From contig NZ_JABWMJ010000016.1 of the NCBI RefSeq assembly GCF_013366375.1, positions 1 through 64,000 of the forward strand: a stretch of DNA of 64,000 nt, given 5' to 3'. Positions 34,194 to 42,902 of the stretch are shown here, one piece after another. Each line of letters begins with the position of its first letter. Positions within the stretch are counted from its first letter, which is position 1. Below the pieces are notes generated by a model. The model worked only from the letters and a program-made list of their open reading frames with translations. It was not told the DNA's origin and searched no databases. The DNA is from Rhizobacter koreensis. Its GTDB lineage: Bacteria; Pseudomonadota; Gammaproteobacteria; Burkholderiales; Burkholderiaceae_C. The position numbers and the translations under genes are program-made.

Positions 34194-36203
34194 ATGTTCG
34201 ACACCCTGCTGATCGCCAACCGCGGCGAAATCGCCTGCCGCATTGCGCGCACCGCGCGACAGCTTGGTTTGCGTAGCGTTGCCGTCTACTCCGACGCCGA
34301 CCGCGATGCGCGCCACGTGGCCGAGTGCGACGCTGCGGTGCGCATCGGACCGGCCGAGGCCGCGCGCAGCTACCTGGACGCTCAGGTGATCCTGGCCGCG
34401 GCACGGGCCAGCGGCGCCCAGGCGGTGCACCCAGGCTACGGGTTCCTGTCCGAGAGCCCGGCGCTGATCGACGCCTGCGAAGCGGCGGGCATCGTCTTTG
34501 TCGGCCCCTCGCGCGAGGCCATCCGGCGCATGGGCTCGAAGATCGAGTCCAAGCGCATTGCCGTCGAGCACGGCGTGCCGGTGGTGCCGGGCTACCACGA
34601 AGACGATCAGGCCGACGCCGTGCTGGCGCAGGCTGCCGCGCGCATCGGCTGGCCGGTGCTCATCAAGGCCTCGGCGGGCGGCGGCGGCAAGGGCATGCGG
34701 GTGGTACGCCAGCCGGCGGATTTCGCGCCTGCCCTGGCCACCGTGCGCCGCGAGGCGAAGGCATCTTTCGGCGACGACCGCGTGCTGCTCGAGCGCTACC
34801 TTGCCGAGCCGCGCCACCTCGAGGTGCAACTGCTCGGTGACCAGCACGGTCATCTGGTGCACCTGTTCGAGCGCGAGTGCTCGATCCAGCGCAACCACCA
34901 GAAGGTCATCGAAGAGGCGCCGGCCGCCCACCTGAGCGAGGTGCAGCGCGAAGCGCTGTACCGCCATGCGCTGGCGATCGGCCAAGCAATCGGCTACCAC
35001 TCGGCCGGCACCGTGGAGTTCATCCACGATGCGGCCAGTGGCGACACCTTCTTCCTCGAGATGAACACGCGGCTGCAGGTCGAGCACCCGGTCACCGAAG
35101 CCACGGTGGGACTGGACCTCGTCGAGTGGCAGCTGCGCGTGGCCACCGGCGAGCCGCTCGCGTTCACGCAGGCGCAGATCGCGCGCCGCGGCTGGGCCAT
35201 CGAGGCGCGCGTGTGTGCCGAGGATCCGGCGGCCGGCTTCACGCCCGAGGTCGGCACCGTGGTCGTCTGCGACGAACCGGCGGGCGAAGGCGTCCGCGTC
35301 GACAGTGGGGTGCGGGCTGGCAGCGCGGTCACGCCGCACTACGACTCGATGCTGGCCAAGGTGATCGCCTTCGGGGACACGCGCGACCAGGCTGCGCGGC
35401 GCTTGAGCAGCGCTCTGGGCGCGTACCGGCTGCTGGGCGTGCGCAGCAACCTGGGCTTCTTGGCCGACCTTGTGCGCGCGCCTGCATTCGGGGGCCCGCT
35501 CAGCACGCACTACATCGAACGCGGCTTTCCCGGCGGCTGGGTGCCGCGAGGCGACGCGGCACCGGCGATTGCGCAGGCTGCGCTGGGTTGCGTGCTGGCG
35601 GCGCAGTCCAGCGCACAGGCCTCACCTTGGCACGCCTTGGGCGCCTGGCGGCTGCTGGGCGACGTGGTGCCGGCCGGCGTTCTGGTGCTGTTTGAAGACG
35701 CCGCCCGAAACCTGCACCGTGCGCTGGTGCGGCGCCAGGGCGTGGGCTGGTGGGTTGAAGTAGGCGACTGCCGCATGCACGTCGCCGCACGGCTCGACGG
35801 CCAACGGCTCCAGATCGAGCGGGAAGGCGTGCGCGAGGCGTTCACGTTCCTGACGGCGCGCGAGGCGGGTACCGAACGGGTGTGGCTGCACAGCGAGCAG
35901 GGCATCCACGCCTTCACGCGCATCGACCGCACGGCCCATGCATTGGCAGCTGCGGCAGCCGGCAAGGCGGGGGAAGGCAACGTGCTGCGTGCACCGATGC
36001 CGGGTCTGGTGGCCGCTGTCTCGACGGCGACAGGCGCCCGCGTACGGGCCGGCGAGCCGCTGCTCATCGTCGAGGCGATGAAGATGATGCACACCCTGGC
36101 CGCGCCGGCCGATGGCACGGTGGCCGAGCTGCGCTGCCGCGTCGGCGATTCGGTGCGGGGCGGAGATCTCCTGGTGACCATCGAAACTGAGACGACGACA
36201 TGA
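34194..36203 (+). CDS. acyl-CoA carboxylase alpha (biotin carboxylase/carrier) subunit, set 2
   Basis: A 669-residue biotin carboxylase with FDTLLIANRGEIACRIARTARQLG, KASAGGGGKGM, ERECSIQRNHQKVIEEAPA, EMNTRLQVEHPVTEATVGLDLVE and a C-terminal biotin site VEAMKMMHTL. ATG 34194 is used; a GTG at 34182 overlapping the previous stop is an alternative that adds four residues. It works with the beta subunit at 31796. The stop overlaps the next ATG by four bases. Confidence 0.95.
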   Translation: MFDTLLIANRGEIACRIARTARQLGLRSVAVYSDADRDARHVAECDAAVRIGPAEAARSYLDAQVILAAARASGAQAVHPGYGFLSESPALIDACEAAGIVFVGPSREAIRRMGSKIESKRIAVEHGVPVVPGYHEDDQADAVLAQAAARIGWPVLIKASAGGGGKGMRVVRQPADFAPALATVRREAKASFGDDRVLLERYLAEPRHLEVQLLGDQHGHLVHLFERECSIQRNHQKVIEEAPAAHLSEVQREALYRHALAIGQAIGYHSAGTVEFIHDAASGDTFFLEMNTRLQVEHPVTEATVGLDLVEWQLRVATGEPLAFTQAQIARRGWAIEARVCAEDPAAGFTPEVGTVVVCDEPAGEGVRVDSGVRAGSAVTPHYDSMLAKVIAFGDTRDQAARRLSSALGAYRLLGVRSNLGFLADLVRAPAFGGPLSTHYIERGFPGGWVPRGDAAPAIAQAALGCVLAAQSSAQASPWHALGAWRLLGDVVPAGVLVLFEDAARNLHRALVRRQGVGWWVEVGDCRMHVAARLDGQRLQIEREGVREAFTFLTAREAGTERVWLHSEQGIHAFTRIDRTAHALAAAAAGKAGEGNVLRAPMPGLVAAVSTATGARVRAGEPLLIVEAMKMMHTLAAPADGTVAELRCRVGDSVRGGDLLVTIETETTT

Positions 36204-37345
36204 ACGAGCCGATCTACTTCACCGACGAACATCGACAGTTCCGCGACAACCTGCGCCGCTTCATCGAGCAGGAGATCGTGCCCAAGGCCGGCGCCTGGGA
36301 AGAAGCGGGCATGGTGCCGCGCGAGGTGTTGCGGCAGATGGGCAGCCTGGGTTACCTGGGCATACGCTATCCCGAGCAGTATGGCGGCTCGGCGCTCGAT
36401 ACCCTGTACTCCGCCATCCTGGCAGAAGAGCTCGGCCGCTCGACCTTCGGCGGTTTCGCGGTCACGGTCACGGTGCACACCGACATGGCCTCGCCGCACT
36501 TGGCCAACTTCGGCACGCCCGAGCAACTGCAGCGGTGGCTGCCGGCGGTGATACGGGGCGACAAGGTCTGCGCGGTGGCGGTGACGGAGCCCGACGCAGG
36601 CTCCGACGTGGCCGGCATCCGCAGCCGCGCCGTGCGCGATGGCGATCACTGGGTGATCGACGGCAGCAAGATGTTCATCACCAACGGTGTGCATGCCGAC
36701 CTGTACTTCGTGGGGGCCAAGACCGACGCAGCGGCCAAGGGGTCGCGCGGCATCTCGATCTTCGCCGTCGAGAAGGGCACACCGGGCTTCCGGGTCGGCC
36801 GGGCGTTGAAGAAGAGCGGCTGGCTGTCCAGCGACACCGCGGAGCTGGTGTTCGAGAGCTGCCGCATCCCCGCCGAGAACCTGCTCGGGCAGGAGAACAA
36901 GGGCTTCTACCAGATCATGCGCAACTTCCAGAACGAGCGCATGGTGCTGGGCGCCGCCTGTGTCGGCGAGGCGGCGCGGGCGATCGAGATGACGGTGGCC
37001 TATGTGCGAGAACGCAAGGCCTTCGGCGCCACGCTGTGGGACAAGCAGGCGATCCGCCAGCGCCTGGCCGCGCGTGCCGCTCAGGTCGAGGCGGCGCGCG
37101 CGCTCGTCTACCACGCCGCTTGGCTCGACGCCCAGGGCCGCGAATGCGTCAAGGAGGTGTCGATGGTCAAGGCGCTGTGCGGCGAGCTGGTCAACGAGGT
37201 GCTCTATGACTGCCAGCAGTTCCATGGCGGCTTCGGCTACATGCGCGAGGCCGCCATCGAGCGCATGGTGCGGGATGCGCGCGTGGAGGCCATCGGCGGC
37301 GGCGCCACCGAGGTCATGCTCGAAGAAGTGGCCAAGCGCATGTGA
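36200..37345 (+). CDS. acyl-CoA dehydrogenase, isovaleryl/citronellyl-CoA type
   Basis: A 381-residue dehydrogenase. The C-terminal loop (AIGGGATEVM) has Gly instead of the medium-chain Glu, while Glu246 in QNERMVLGA sits at the isovaleryl-CoA dehydrogenase catalytic position. This is the branched-chain type, expected to oxidise a 3-methylacyl-CoA to the 2-enoyl-CoA that the carboxylase uses. Its ATG overlaps the carboxylase alpha stop. Isovaleryl-CoA and citronellyl-CoA are the two obvious candidates. Confidence 0.92.
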   Translation: MNEPIYFTDEHRQFRDNLRRFIEQEIVPKAGAWEEAGMVPREVLRQMGSLGYLGIRYPEQYGGSALDTLYSAILAEELGRSTFGGFAVTVTVHTDMASPHLANFGTPEQLQRWLPAVIRGDKVCAVAVTEPDAGSDVAGIRSRAVRDGDHWVIDGSKMFITNGVHADLYFVGAKTDAAAKGSRGISIFAVEKGTPGFRVGRALKKSGWLSSDTAELVFESCRIPAENLLGQENKGFYQIMRNFQNERMVLGAACVGEAARAIEMTVAYVRERKAFGATLWDKQAIRQRLAARAAQVEAARALVYHAAWLDAQGRECVKEVSMVKALCGELVNEVLYDCQQFHGGFGYMREAAIERMVRDARVEAIGGGATEVMLEEVAKRM

Positions 37346-37383
37346 AGAGCGCACTCGCGCACTTGGTGAAGGAGCGAATTTGA

Positions 37384-37875
37384 ATGCCTGAAGTCGAAAG
37401 CAATCAAGCGGACAAGGTCCGCAAGTGGCAGCAGATCACCGTGATCTCGCCCTACAGCCGCGAACTGGGGTTGAGGCTGCACGAGGTCGAGCCCGACTGG
37501 TGTGTCATCAAGGTGCTGCCGGACGAACGGATGGTTGGCAATCCGGCAAGCGGTGTGGTGCACGGTGGCGTGATCACGGCGCTGCTGGACAGCTGTTACG
37601 GTCTGGCCATCTACGTGAAGCTGAACAATCTGCGCCCGATGGCCACGCTCGATCTGCGCATCGATTACCTGAAGCCGGCCACTCCAGGGCGCGAGATTCT
37701 TGGCGGCGCCGTTTGCTACAAGCTCGGGCACGAACTGGCCTTCGTCCGCGGCGCGGCCTATCACGACAGCCCTGACGACCCGATCGCCACCTCGTCGGGA
37801 ATCTTCATGTTCACAGACGGGCCGGTCATCCCGCTGGAAGCGGCGCTCACGATGTTGGAAGGGTTCAAGCCATGA
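37384..37875 (+). CDS. PaaI-type acyl-CoA thioesterase (hotdog)
   Basis: A 163-residue hotdog thioesterase of the PaaI family: YSRELGLRLHEVE, NPASGVVHGGVITALLDSCYGLA and TLDLRIDYLKPATPG. It would hydrolyse surplus or dead-end acyl-CoA and free CoA. An AAGGAG ribosome binding site precedes ATG 37384, and its stop overlaps the next thioesterase gene (ATGA). Confidence 0.88.
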   Translation: MPEVESNQADKVRKWQQITVISPYSRELGLRLHEVEPDWCVIKVLPDERMVGNPASGVVHGGVITALLDSCYGLAIYVKLNNLRPMATLDLRIDYLKPATPGREILGGAVCYKLGHELAFVRGAAYHDSPDDPIATSSGIFMFTDGPVIPLEAALTMLEGFKP

Positions 37876-38333
37876 CGATCGAGAGCATCGTCGCTGCGGC
37901 GCGCCACAGTCGCGACTGGGAACCGTTGGTGAACTTGGTGCCCTACGCGCGCTTTCTGGGCGTGCGCCTGGACATCCGTGGCGATCAGTTCGGTGCCTGC
38001 ATGCCCTTCGACAAGAAGCTCATCGGCAACCCGGCGTTGCCGGCCTTGCACGGCGGCGCGATCGGCGGCTTCCTGGAATGTGCGGGCCTGTTCTACCTGT
38101 TGTGGGACATGGACAGCGCGGATCTGCCCAAGACCATCAACTTCACCTTCGAGTACCTGCGCTCCGGCCGTCCGGTGGACACCTACGCCCAGGTGTTCAT
38201 GGTCAAGCAGGGCAGGCGGGTGGCTCACCTGCGCGTCGAAGCATGGCAATCCAGCCCCGACAAGCCCATTGCCATCGGCCACGGCAATTTCATGCTCAAG
38301 CCCGTCGACGAACCCCAACCAAGCAAACCATGA
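37872..38333 (+). CDS. PaaI-type acyl-CoA thioesterase (hotdog), second copy
   Basis: A 153-residue PaaI-like hotdog protein, YARFLGVRLDIRGDQFGACMPFDKKLIGNPALPALHGGAIGGFLECAG, then INFTFEYLRSGRPVDTYAQV. It is divergent from the adjacent thioesterase; the pair may form a heteromer or serve different chain lengths. It is ATGA-coupled at both ends. Confidence 0.86.
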   Translation: MTIESIVAAARHSRDWEPLVNLVPYARFLGVRLDIRGDQFGACMPFDKKLIGNPALPALHGGAIGGFLECAGLFYLLWDMDSADLPKTINFTFEYLRSGRPVDTYAQVFMVKQGRRVAHLRVEAWQSSPDKPIAIGHGNFMLKPVDEPQPSKP

Positions 38334-39217
38334 CCACAGCATCCTACCGTTCCGTCTTCCGTCCGGGCCTGTTCGCCGGGCAGACCATCATCGTCACGGG
38401 TGGCGGGAGCGGCATTGGCCGCTGCATCGCGCATGAACTGGCCAGCCTGGGCGCCGCGCTTGCGCTGGTGGGCCGCAAGGTCGAGAAGCTGCAGGCGGTG
38501 CAGGCCGAGATCGGCGCGGCTGCCCCGCAGGTGACGGTGACGATCCACTCCTGCGACATCCGCGACGAGTCGGGCGTGAAGCAGATGATCGCCGACGTGC
38601 TGGCCTCCCACGGACGCATCGATGGCCTGGTCAACAATGCCGGCGGTCAGTACCCGCAGCCGGTACGCGACATCACGCTCAAGGGCTGGGACGCGGTGGT
38701 GCGCAACAACCTGCACGGCGGCTTCCTCGTCTCGCGCGAAGCCTATACGCAGTGGATGGAGGGCCACGGCGGCGCCATCGTCAACATCATCGCCGACATG
38801 TGGATGGGCATGCCTGGCATGGCGCACAGCGGCGCTGCGCGGGCGGGCATGCTGTCCTTCACCGAGACGGCGGCCTGCGAATGGGGTCATGCCGGCGTGC
38901 GCGTCAACGCCGTGGCGCCGGGCTTCATCGCCAGCAGCGGCTTCGACACCTACGGCCCGGAGATGCAGGCCAAGTTCCGCAGCCTGATGAAGACCGCGCC
39001 GCTGCAACGCTATGGCACCGAAGCCGAAATCTCCTCGGCGGTGGTGTATCTGCTGTCCGAGGGAGCGGCCTATATCACCGGCTCGTTCATCCGCGTCGAC
39101 GGCGGCGTGCCCAACGCACGCCAGACCTGGAAGCTCGAGGAGCACAGCCGCAGCCGGCCCTACGAGGGCTTTCCGCTGGCGAAGATGCCCGAGTGTCTGA
39201 AGCCGGGTGCCGATTGA
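38330..39217 (+). CDS. SDR oxidoreductase, enoyl-CoA reductase (PECR/DECR)-like
   Basis: A 295-residue SDR: VTGGGSGIGRCIAHEL, NNAGGQYPQPVRDIT, NNLHGGFLVSREAY. The active-site segment is GMAHSGAARAGML, matching the HSGAARAG pattern of trans-2-enoyl-CoA reductase, without Tyr-x-x-x-Lys. It is the third member of this SDR group in the window (others at 18914 and 19801). It may saturate an enoyl bond or remove a dienoyl block during oxidation of unsaturated branched chains (inference). Confidence 0.82.
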   Translation: MTTASYRSVFRPGLFAGQTIIVTGGGSGIGRCIAHELASLGAALALVGRKVEKLQAVQAEIGAAAPQVTVTIHSCDIRDESGVKQMIADVLASHGRIDGLVNNAGGQYPQPVRDITLKGWDAVVRNNLHGGFLVSREAYTQWMEGHGGAIVNIIADMWMGMPGMAHSGAARAGMLSFTETAACEWGHAGVRVNAVAPGFIASSGFDTYGPEMQAKFRSLMKTAPLQRYGTEAEISSAVVYLLSEGAAYITGSFIRVDGGVPNARQTWKLEEHSRSRPYEGFPLAKMPECLKPGAD

Positions 39218-39263
39218 TCGGCACGGCAGCGCACAACCCACAGGCAAGCACGAGGAGCCCATC

Positions 39264-39755
39264 ATGTCCACCGAGCCGCTGGCCGACGCACGCGTCGTGC
39301 CCTTCCGCACGCACAACCGCACCATCACCGAAACCGACATCGTCACCTTCGTCAATGTGGTCGGGCTGCACGAGCCCTTCTTCATCGACATGGAGTACAT
39401 CAAGGCCCATATGTCGGGGCGGCACCGCAACCGCTTCGCGCCGGGGCCGATGATCATCTCGCTGGGCATGGGGCTGCTCGCGCCCACGGTGGCTGGCGTC
39501 ATCGATCAGGTGCTCGAAGGCCGCGAGCACGGCCCTTTCGGCGGCATGACGGGCGTACAGGCGCGCGTCAAGGGTGCGCTGTTTCCGGGCGACACCGTGC
39601 ACGTCGAGGGCGAGGCCTGGCTGCGGCCGCCCACCTCGCGCGGCTACACGCTGATGGACCTGCGTCACCGCGTGATCAATCAGCACGGCGAGGTTCTGGT
39701 CGACTTCACCGAGACGATCACCTTCCTGCCCCGGGGCACGGTCGAGGCGGAGTGA
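39264..39755 (+). CDS. MaoC-like hotdog hydratase
   Basis: A 163-residue MaoC-type protein: FRTHNRTITETDIVTFVNVVGLHEPFFIDMEYI, then RFAPGPMIISLGMGLLAP and VKGALFPGDTVHVEGEAW. The canonical D-x-N-P-x-H is not complete (VVGLHEPFFID), so activity should be tested. ATG 39264 follows GAGGAG, and the upstream part of the frame is not family-like. Similar in build to the protein at 55859. Confidence 0.84.
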   Translation: MSTEPLADARVVPFRTHNRTITETDIVTFVNVVGLHEPFFIDMEYIKAHMSGRHRNRFAPGPMIISLGMGLLAPTVAGVIDQVLEGREHGPFGGMTGVQARVKGALFPGDTVHVEGEAWLRPPTSRGYTLMDLRHRVINQHGEVLVDFTETITFLPRGTVEAE

Positions 39756-39762
39756 GGCCGGG

Positions 39763-40551
39763 ATGAGCCGGCGGTTCGAAGGCCAGGTCGCCATCGTCAC
39801 CGCCGCCGGTTCGGGCATCGGCCAGGCGAGTGCCCTCCGCTTCGCGGCCGAGGGCGCTTGCGTACTGGTGGCCGACCTCAGCGGTACGCGTGCGCGGGCG
39901 ACTGCTCAGGCCATTGCCGAGGCCGGTGGCGAGGCCGCGTGGATCAAGATGGACGCGGCCGAACCGCCTGCCATCGAGGACACCGTGGCGCTGGCGCTGC
40001 AGCGCTGGGGTCGACTCGACCTGCTCGTCAACAACGCCGGCTACGGCGAGCCAGCGTTGCTCTGCGAGACCACCGTCGAGTCATGGAACCGCACGCTCGC
40101 GGTCACGCTGACCAGCGTGTTCCTCGGCCTGAAGTACGCGCTGCCGGTGATGCGCCGGCAGGGCAGGGGCGCCGTCGTCAACACCGCCTCGGTGTCGGGC
40201 ATGGCCGGCGACGTCGGCATGCCGGCGTACAACGCGGCCAAGGCGGGCGTCGTGAACCTCACCCGGGCCGCGGCGCTGGAATGCGCAGGGCAGGGCATCC
40301 GCGTCAACTGTGTCTGCCCGGGCGGCATCGACACGCGCGTCACGCAGATCCTAGCCGGCGACCGCGCCGACGAGTTGCGCACCATGATGGCGGCGGCGCA
40401 CCCGCTGCAGCGCATGGGCAGCGCCCAGGAGATTGCCGCGGCGATCGCCTTCCTTGCCTCTGACGAGGCTTCGTTCATCACCGGTGCGGCGCTGGTGGCC
40501 GACGGCGGGCTCACCGCCGCGACCGGGCTGCCGCCCTATGTCGCGCGCTGA
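39763..40551 (+). CDS. classical SDR dehydrogenase (3-hydroxyacyl-CoA dehydrogenase-like)
   Basis: A 262-residue SDR with TAAGSGIGQ, NNAGYGEPALL, a Ser in TASVSGMAG, and a complete YNAAKAGVVNLTR active site, unlike the PECR-like SDRs. RVNCVCPGGIDT and a C-terminal FITGAALVADGGLT complete the fold. It most likely oxidises a hydroxyacyl-CoA to the 3-oxo form with NAD+. It starts 7 bases after the MaoC stop, which fits a hydratase/dehydrogenase pair. Confidence 0.9.
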   Translation: MSRRFEGQVAIVTAAGSGIGQASALRFAAEGACVLVADLSGTRARATAQAIAEAGGEAAWIKMDAAEPPAIEDTVALALQRWGRLDLLVNNAGYGEPALLCETTVESWNRTLAVTLTSVFLGLKYALPVMRRQGRGAVVNTASVSGMAGDVGMPAYNAAKAGVVNLTRAAALECAGQGIRVNCVCPGGIDTRVTQILAGDRADELRTMMAAAHPLQRMGSAQEIAAAIAFLASDEASFITGAALVADGGLTAATGLPPYVAR

Positions 40552-40561
40552 GGAGCACGCC

Positions 40562-41719
40562 ATGCCGATCGACTTCTCGTTCACCGAAGAGCAGAACCTG
40601 CTGCGCGACAGCGTGCGCGCCATGCTCGACCGCATCGCCACACCCGAGTACATCCGCCGCTGCGACCAGGAGCCCCGCTACCCGAGTGAGTTGTATGACG
40701 CCTTCGTCGAGCTGGGCCTGCTGCGCATGCCGTTCCCGGAGCCGGTGGGCGGCCTGGGCGGCAGCGTGATTGACTTCGCCATCATCGCCGAGGAGCTGGG
40801 CCGCAAGAGCTACGACTTCCTCGGCGCCTACGGCACCTGCGTCTTCAACGGCCTGAACATCCTGCACAACGGCACCGAGGCGCAGCGCCGGTACTGGCTG
40901 CCGCAGCTGATGGACGGCCGCATCAAGATGTCGATCTCGATGACCGAGCCAGGCGCTGGGTCCGACGCCGGGGCGATGCGCACCAGTGCGCGCCGCGACG
41001 GCGAGCACTGGGTGATCAACGGGCAGAAGGTGTTCTCCACCGGCGCCGGCGCCGAGCGCAACGTCATCAACCTGTACGCGCGCAGCAAGCCCGAAGGGCC
41101 GCACCAGGAGTCGCTGTCCCTGTTCCTCGTCGACAAGGACACCCCGGGCATCACGCTGCGCAAGCTGGACACGCTCGGCCGCCGCGCGCTCGGCACCTAC
41201 GAGGTGTTCTTCGACGACGTGCGCGTGCCGGCCGACCGGCTGGTCGGCGAACCGCACAAGGGTTGGGCCTACATGCTGTCTGGCCTGCAGCTCGAGCGGC
41301 TGATGACGGCCGCTGGTTATTCAGGCTGCGCGCAGGCAGCGGTGGATCTGGCGCTCGCCTACGCCAAGGAGCGCAGGCAGTTCGGCAGGCCGATCGGCAG
41401 CTTCCAGTCGATCGCGCACCTGCTGGCCGACATGCAGACCGCGGTGGAGGCGAGCCGCATGCTGATGTGGCGCGCTGCGTTCCAGCTCGAGCGCGGCGAG
41501 GACGCGCTGATGGCCATCTCGCAGGCCAAGCTGTTCGGCTCGGAGGCCTACGCGAACATCGCCAACCAGGGCATGCAGATCATGGGCGGCTACGGCTACA
41601 TCATGGAGTTCGACATGCAGCGCCACTACCGCGACGCGCGCGCCACCACCATCACCGCCGGCACGTCGCAGATGCAGCGCAACCTGATCGCGGGCCTGAT
41701 GGGCCTGAAGACCAAGTGA
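40562..41719 (+). CDS. acyl-CoA dehydrogenase
   Basis: A 385-residue dehydrogenase, MTEPGAGSDAGAM, WVINGQKVFSTGA, RQFGRPIGSFQSIAHLLADMQ, MGGYGYIMEFDMQRHYRD. The loop TITAGTSQMQ lacks the medium-chain Glu; QLERLMTAAG keeps the isovaleryl-type Glu, so it belongs to the branched/long-chain type. First of three dehydrogenase genes interrupted only by a crotonase. The ATG at 40562 follows AGGAGC. Confidence 0.92.
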   Translation: MPIDFSFTEEQNLLRDSVRAMLDRIATPEYIRRCDQEPRYPSELYDAFVELGLLRMPFPEPVGGLGGSVIDFAIIAEELGRKSYDFLGAYGTCVFNGLNILHNGTEAQRRYWLPQLMDGRIKMSISMTEPGAGSDAGAMRTSARRDGEHWVINGQKVFSTGAGAERNVINLYARSKPEGPHQESLSLFLVDKDTPGITLRKLDTLGRRALGTYEVFFDDVRVPADRLVGEPHKGWAYMLSGLQLERLMTAAGYSGCAQAAVDLALAYAKERRQFGRPIGSFQSIAHLLADMQTAVEASRMLMWRAAFQLERGEDALMAISQAKLFGSEAYANIANQGMQIMGGYGYIMEFDMQRHYRDARATTITAGTSQMQRNLIAGLMGLKTK

Positions 41720-41729
41720 AGGACACGCC

Positions 41730-42902
41730 TTGGATTTCGAACTGAACGACGAGCAGCGTCAGCTGCGCGACGCGGCTCGCAAGCTGGCGCAGGGCGAGTT
41801 CCGCGCGCGTGCGGCGCGCTGGGACCGCGAGGAACTGTTCCCCGAGGAGAACAAGCACCGCCTCGCCGAGCTCGGCTACCTCGGCCTGAGCATGGACCGC
41901 GAGTACGGCGGCAGCGGCGCCGGCCTGGTGGACACCTACCTCGTGATCGAGGAGCTGGCCAAGGTCGACCTGCTGACGGCGATGATCGTGCACGACCAGA
42001 ACGTCTCGCCGCGCATCATTGCCAACCATGGCTCCATCGAGATGAAGCGGCGGCTGCTGCCGCGCTTCGTCAGCGGCGAGCTCGAGTGCAGCATCGCCTG
42101 GACCGAGCCGCAGGCCGGCTCCGACGGCACCGCGATCCGCACCTCGGCCGTCCGCGACGGCGACGAGGTGGTCATCAACGGCAGCAAGATCTTCACCACC
42201 TTTGGCGATCGCGCCGACATGCACCTGGTCTACGCGCGCTTCGGCAAGAGCAGCGGCGCGCGCGGAATCGGCACGGTGATCGTCGAGTGCGACCGCCCCG
42301 GCTTCACGGTGAAGAAGCTCGAAGGCAAGATGGGCGTGCGCGGCGCGGCCGAGAACGAGCTGTTCTTCGACAACGTGCGCGTGCCGGCTGCCAACATCGT
42401 CACCGCGGGCGACCCCGCCAACTCGGCCGGCTTCGTCAGGCCGCTCACCCTCTACAACGGCACCCGCGTCGGCATGGGCGTGATGGCGCTGGGCGTCGCC
42501 GAAGGCGCGTTCGACCTGGCGCGCGAGTACATGACCGTGCGCGAGCAGTTCGGCCAGAAGCTGGCCGAGATGCAGGGCCTGCGCCGGATGATGGCCGATG
42601 CGCTGATCGAGATCGAGTCCGCGCGCTGCCTCTGCTACAAGGCGCTGGCGCTGATCGACGCCGGCAGGCCCGACCCTGCGCTTTGCTCGATCGCCAAGGT
42701 CTTCGCCACCGAGATGGCGCAGCGCGTGACCGTGCAGTGCCAGCAGATGTTCGGCGGCTACGGCTACTTCGGCTCGCTGCCGCTGGAGCGCATGGTGCGC
42801 GACGTGCGCATGCTCACGCTCACCGGCGGCACCACGCAGACGCAGAAGAACAACATCGCCAACCATATCTTCGACATCCAAAGCAGCAGGAGCCCGTCAT
42901 GA
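41730..42902 (+). CDS. acyl-CoA dehydrogenase homologue without a recognisable catalytic Glu
   Basis: A 390-residue dehydrogenase fold starting at TTG 41730 (read Met-DFELNDEQRQL) with GAAGGA upstream. AWTEPQAGSDGTAI, VVINGSKIFTTFGD and REQFGQKLAEMQGLRRMMAD are normal. The C-terminal loop has Gly366 (LTLTGGTTQTQ), and at the isovaleryl-type position, where the neighbour encoded at 43689 has Glu245 (GPERVGNA), this protein has Thr245 (NGTRVGMG). It may be a structural partner subunit, use another base, or catalyse a different reaction. The stop overlaps the crotonase start. Confidence 0.88.
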   Translation: MDFELNDEQRQLRDAARKLAQGEFRARAARWDREELFPEENKHRLAELGYLGLSMDREYGGSGAGLVDTYLVIEELAKVDLLTAMIVHDQNVSPRIIANHGSIEMKRRLLPRFVSGELECSIAWTEPQAGSDGTAIRTSAVRDGDEVVINGSKIFTTFGDRADMHLVYARFGKSSGARGIGTVIVECDRPGFTVKKLEGKMGVRGAAENELFFDNVRVPAANIVTAGDPANSAGFVRPLTLYNGTRVGMGVMALGVAEGAFDLAREYMTVREQFGQKLAEMQGLRRMMADALIEIESARCLCYKALALIDAGRPDPALCSIAKVFATEMAQRVTVQCQQMFGGYGYFGSLPLERMVRDVRMLTLTGGTTQTQKNNIANHIFDIQSSRSPS

